Assembly (NCBI GenBank): GCA_030636485.1
Contig: DAOVWV010000115.1
Coordinates: 1-5,992, forward strand
DNA length: 5,992 nucleotides
Source: Methyloprofundus sp.
Lineage (GTDB): Bacteria > Pseudomonadota > Gammaproteobacteria > Methylococcales > Methylomonadaceae
Direction of reading: 5' to 3'
The position numbers and the translations under genes are program-made. Of this stretch, positions 5,646 through 5,992 are shown piece by piece; the stretch's first letter is position 1, and each line of letters starts with the position of its first letter. The notes beneath the pieces are model-generated. The model had not been told where the DNA came from. It did not search any database and saw only the letters and a program-made list of their open reading frames with translations.

Positions 5646-5992
5646 ATGGATGCAAGCAAGGTAAAAATTCTCAATAATGGTTTATGGCATAACAATCAGG
5701 CACTGGTTGCATTACTGGGCCTATGTCCATTATTAGCTGTCAGCAATACAGTCATTAATAGCTTAGGATTGGGCATCGCAACCACCCTGACATTGATTTT
5801 ATCCAATGGCTTAATTTCTAGCTGTCGTCATTTTATATTACCTGAAATAAGGCTCCCTCTGTTTGTGTTGATGATTGCGGGGATCGTCACCATCATTGAG
5901 TTAATCATGAATGCGAGGTTTTATGCGTTACCCAGCATCTTAGGCAACTTTATTCCGTTGAGTTTCACGAATTGCGCCATTATTGGCCGTGC
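5646..5992 (+). CDS. rnfE: Rnf/Rsx electron transport complex subunit E, cut by right edge
   Basis: RnfE is an integral membrane subunit that, with RnfA, forms the half-membrane core holding an intramembrane iron-sulfur centre. I translated the frame by hand: 115 codons are open from ATG 5646 to the edge, about half of the roughly 230 residues usual for the family. It shows [20 protein letters not shown] (11-30), [11 protein letters not shown] (40-50), [10 protein letters not shown] (65-74) and [12 protein letters not shown] (104-115). C27 in GLCPL and C110 in TNC correspond to the conserved cysteines that coordinate the membrane iron-sulfur centre in the Rnf/Nqr families. The ATG follows the rnfG stop directly (TAAATG), without a Shine-Dalgarno, so translation probably depends on ribosomes finishing rnfG. 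Identity is clear despite truncation. Confidence 0.96.
   Translation, partial: MDASKVKILNNGLWHNNQALVALLGLCPLLAVSNTVINSLGLGIATTLTLILSNGLISSCRHFILPEIRLPLFVLMIAGIVTIIELIMNARFYALPSILGNFIPLSFTNCAIIGR

Overview
The window is a compact housekeeping stretch of a bacterial chromosome, most likely from a gammaproteobacterium. Three things point there. The gene order maf(yceF) <-> yceD-rpmF-plsX-fabH is the gammaproteobacterial fatty-acid/L32 cluster. The 173-residue YceD, the zinc-ligand-free L32 and the RnfD/G/E proteins all read very close to their E. coli counterparts from memory. The Rnf system shown is the gammaproteobacterial Rnf/Rsx type. Nothing in the sequence fixes the order or genus.

Left half, minus strand (1-2707), read right to left: yceD (DUF177), rpmF (ribosomal protein L32), then a Rho-independent terminator with a putative promoter just after it, then plsX (acyl-ACP:phosphate acyltransferase) and fabH (KAS III; its C-terminus lies beyond the left edge). 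yceD/rpmF are joined by a TAATG overlap and plsX/fabH by an ATGA overlap. The cluster ties ribosome supply (L32, YceD) to membrane lipid synthesis: FabH starts acyl chains and PlsX diverts finished acyl-ACP to phosphatidic acid synthesis.

Middle (2708-3977): a 49-bp divergent intergenic region separates yceD from maf/yceF (nucleotide pyrophosphatase of the m7GTP-directed YceF type) on the plus strand. maf ends in a strong Shine-Dalgarno plus an ATGA start that leads only into an 8-codon frame. This looks like the vestige of a lost downstream gene. trmL (tRNA wobble-ribose methyltransferase) follows after 153 bp.

Right part (4069-5992): rnfD-rnfG-rnfE, membrane subunits of the Rnf/Rsx ion-coupled ferredoxin:NAD+ oxidoreductase; rnfE is cut by the right edge. 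Unusually, trmL rather than rnfC lies upstream of rnfD, so rnfABC are not adjacent.

I see no mobile element, CRISPR array, tRNA, rRNA or defence system, and no undescribed multi-gene system. The points worth a second look are regulatory and organisational: the near-leaderless yceD promoter, a 17-bp inverted near-repeat bracketing yceD-rpmF, a 7-bp hairpin after rpmF, the terminator/promoter pair splitting rpmF from plsX, the vestigial start after maf, and the split rnf locus.
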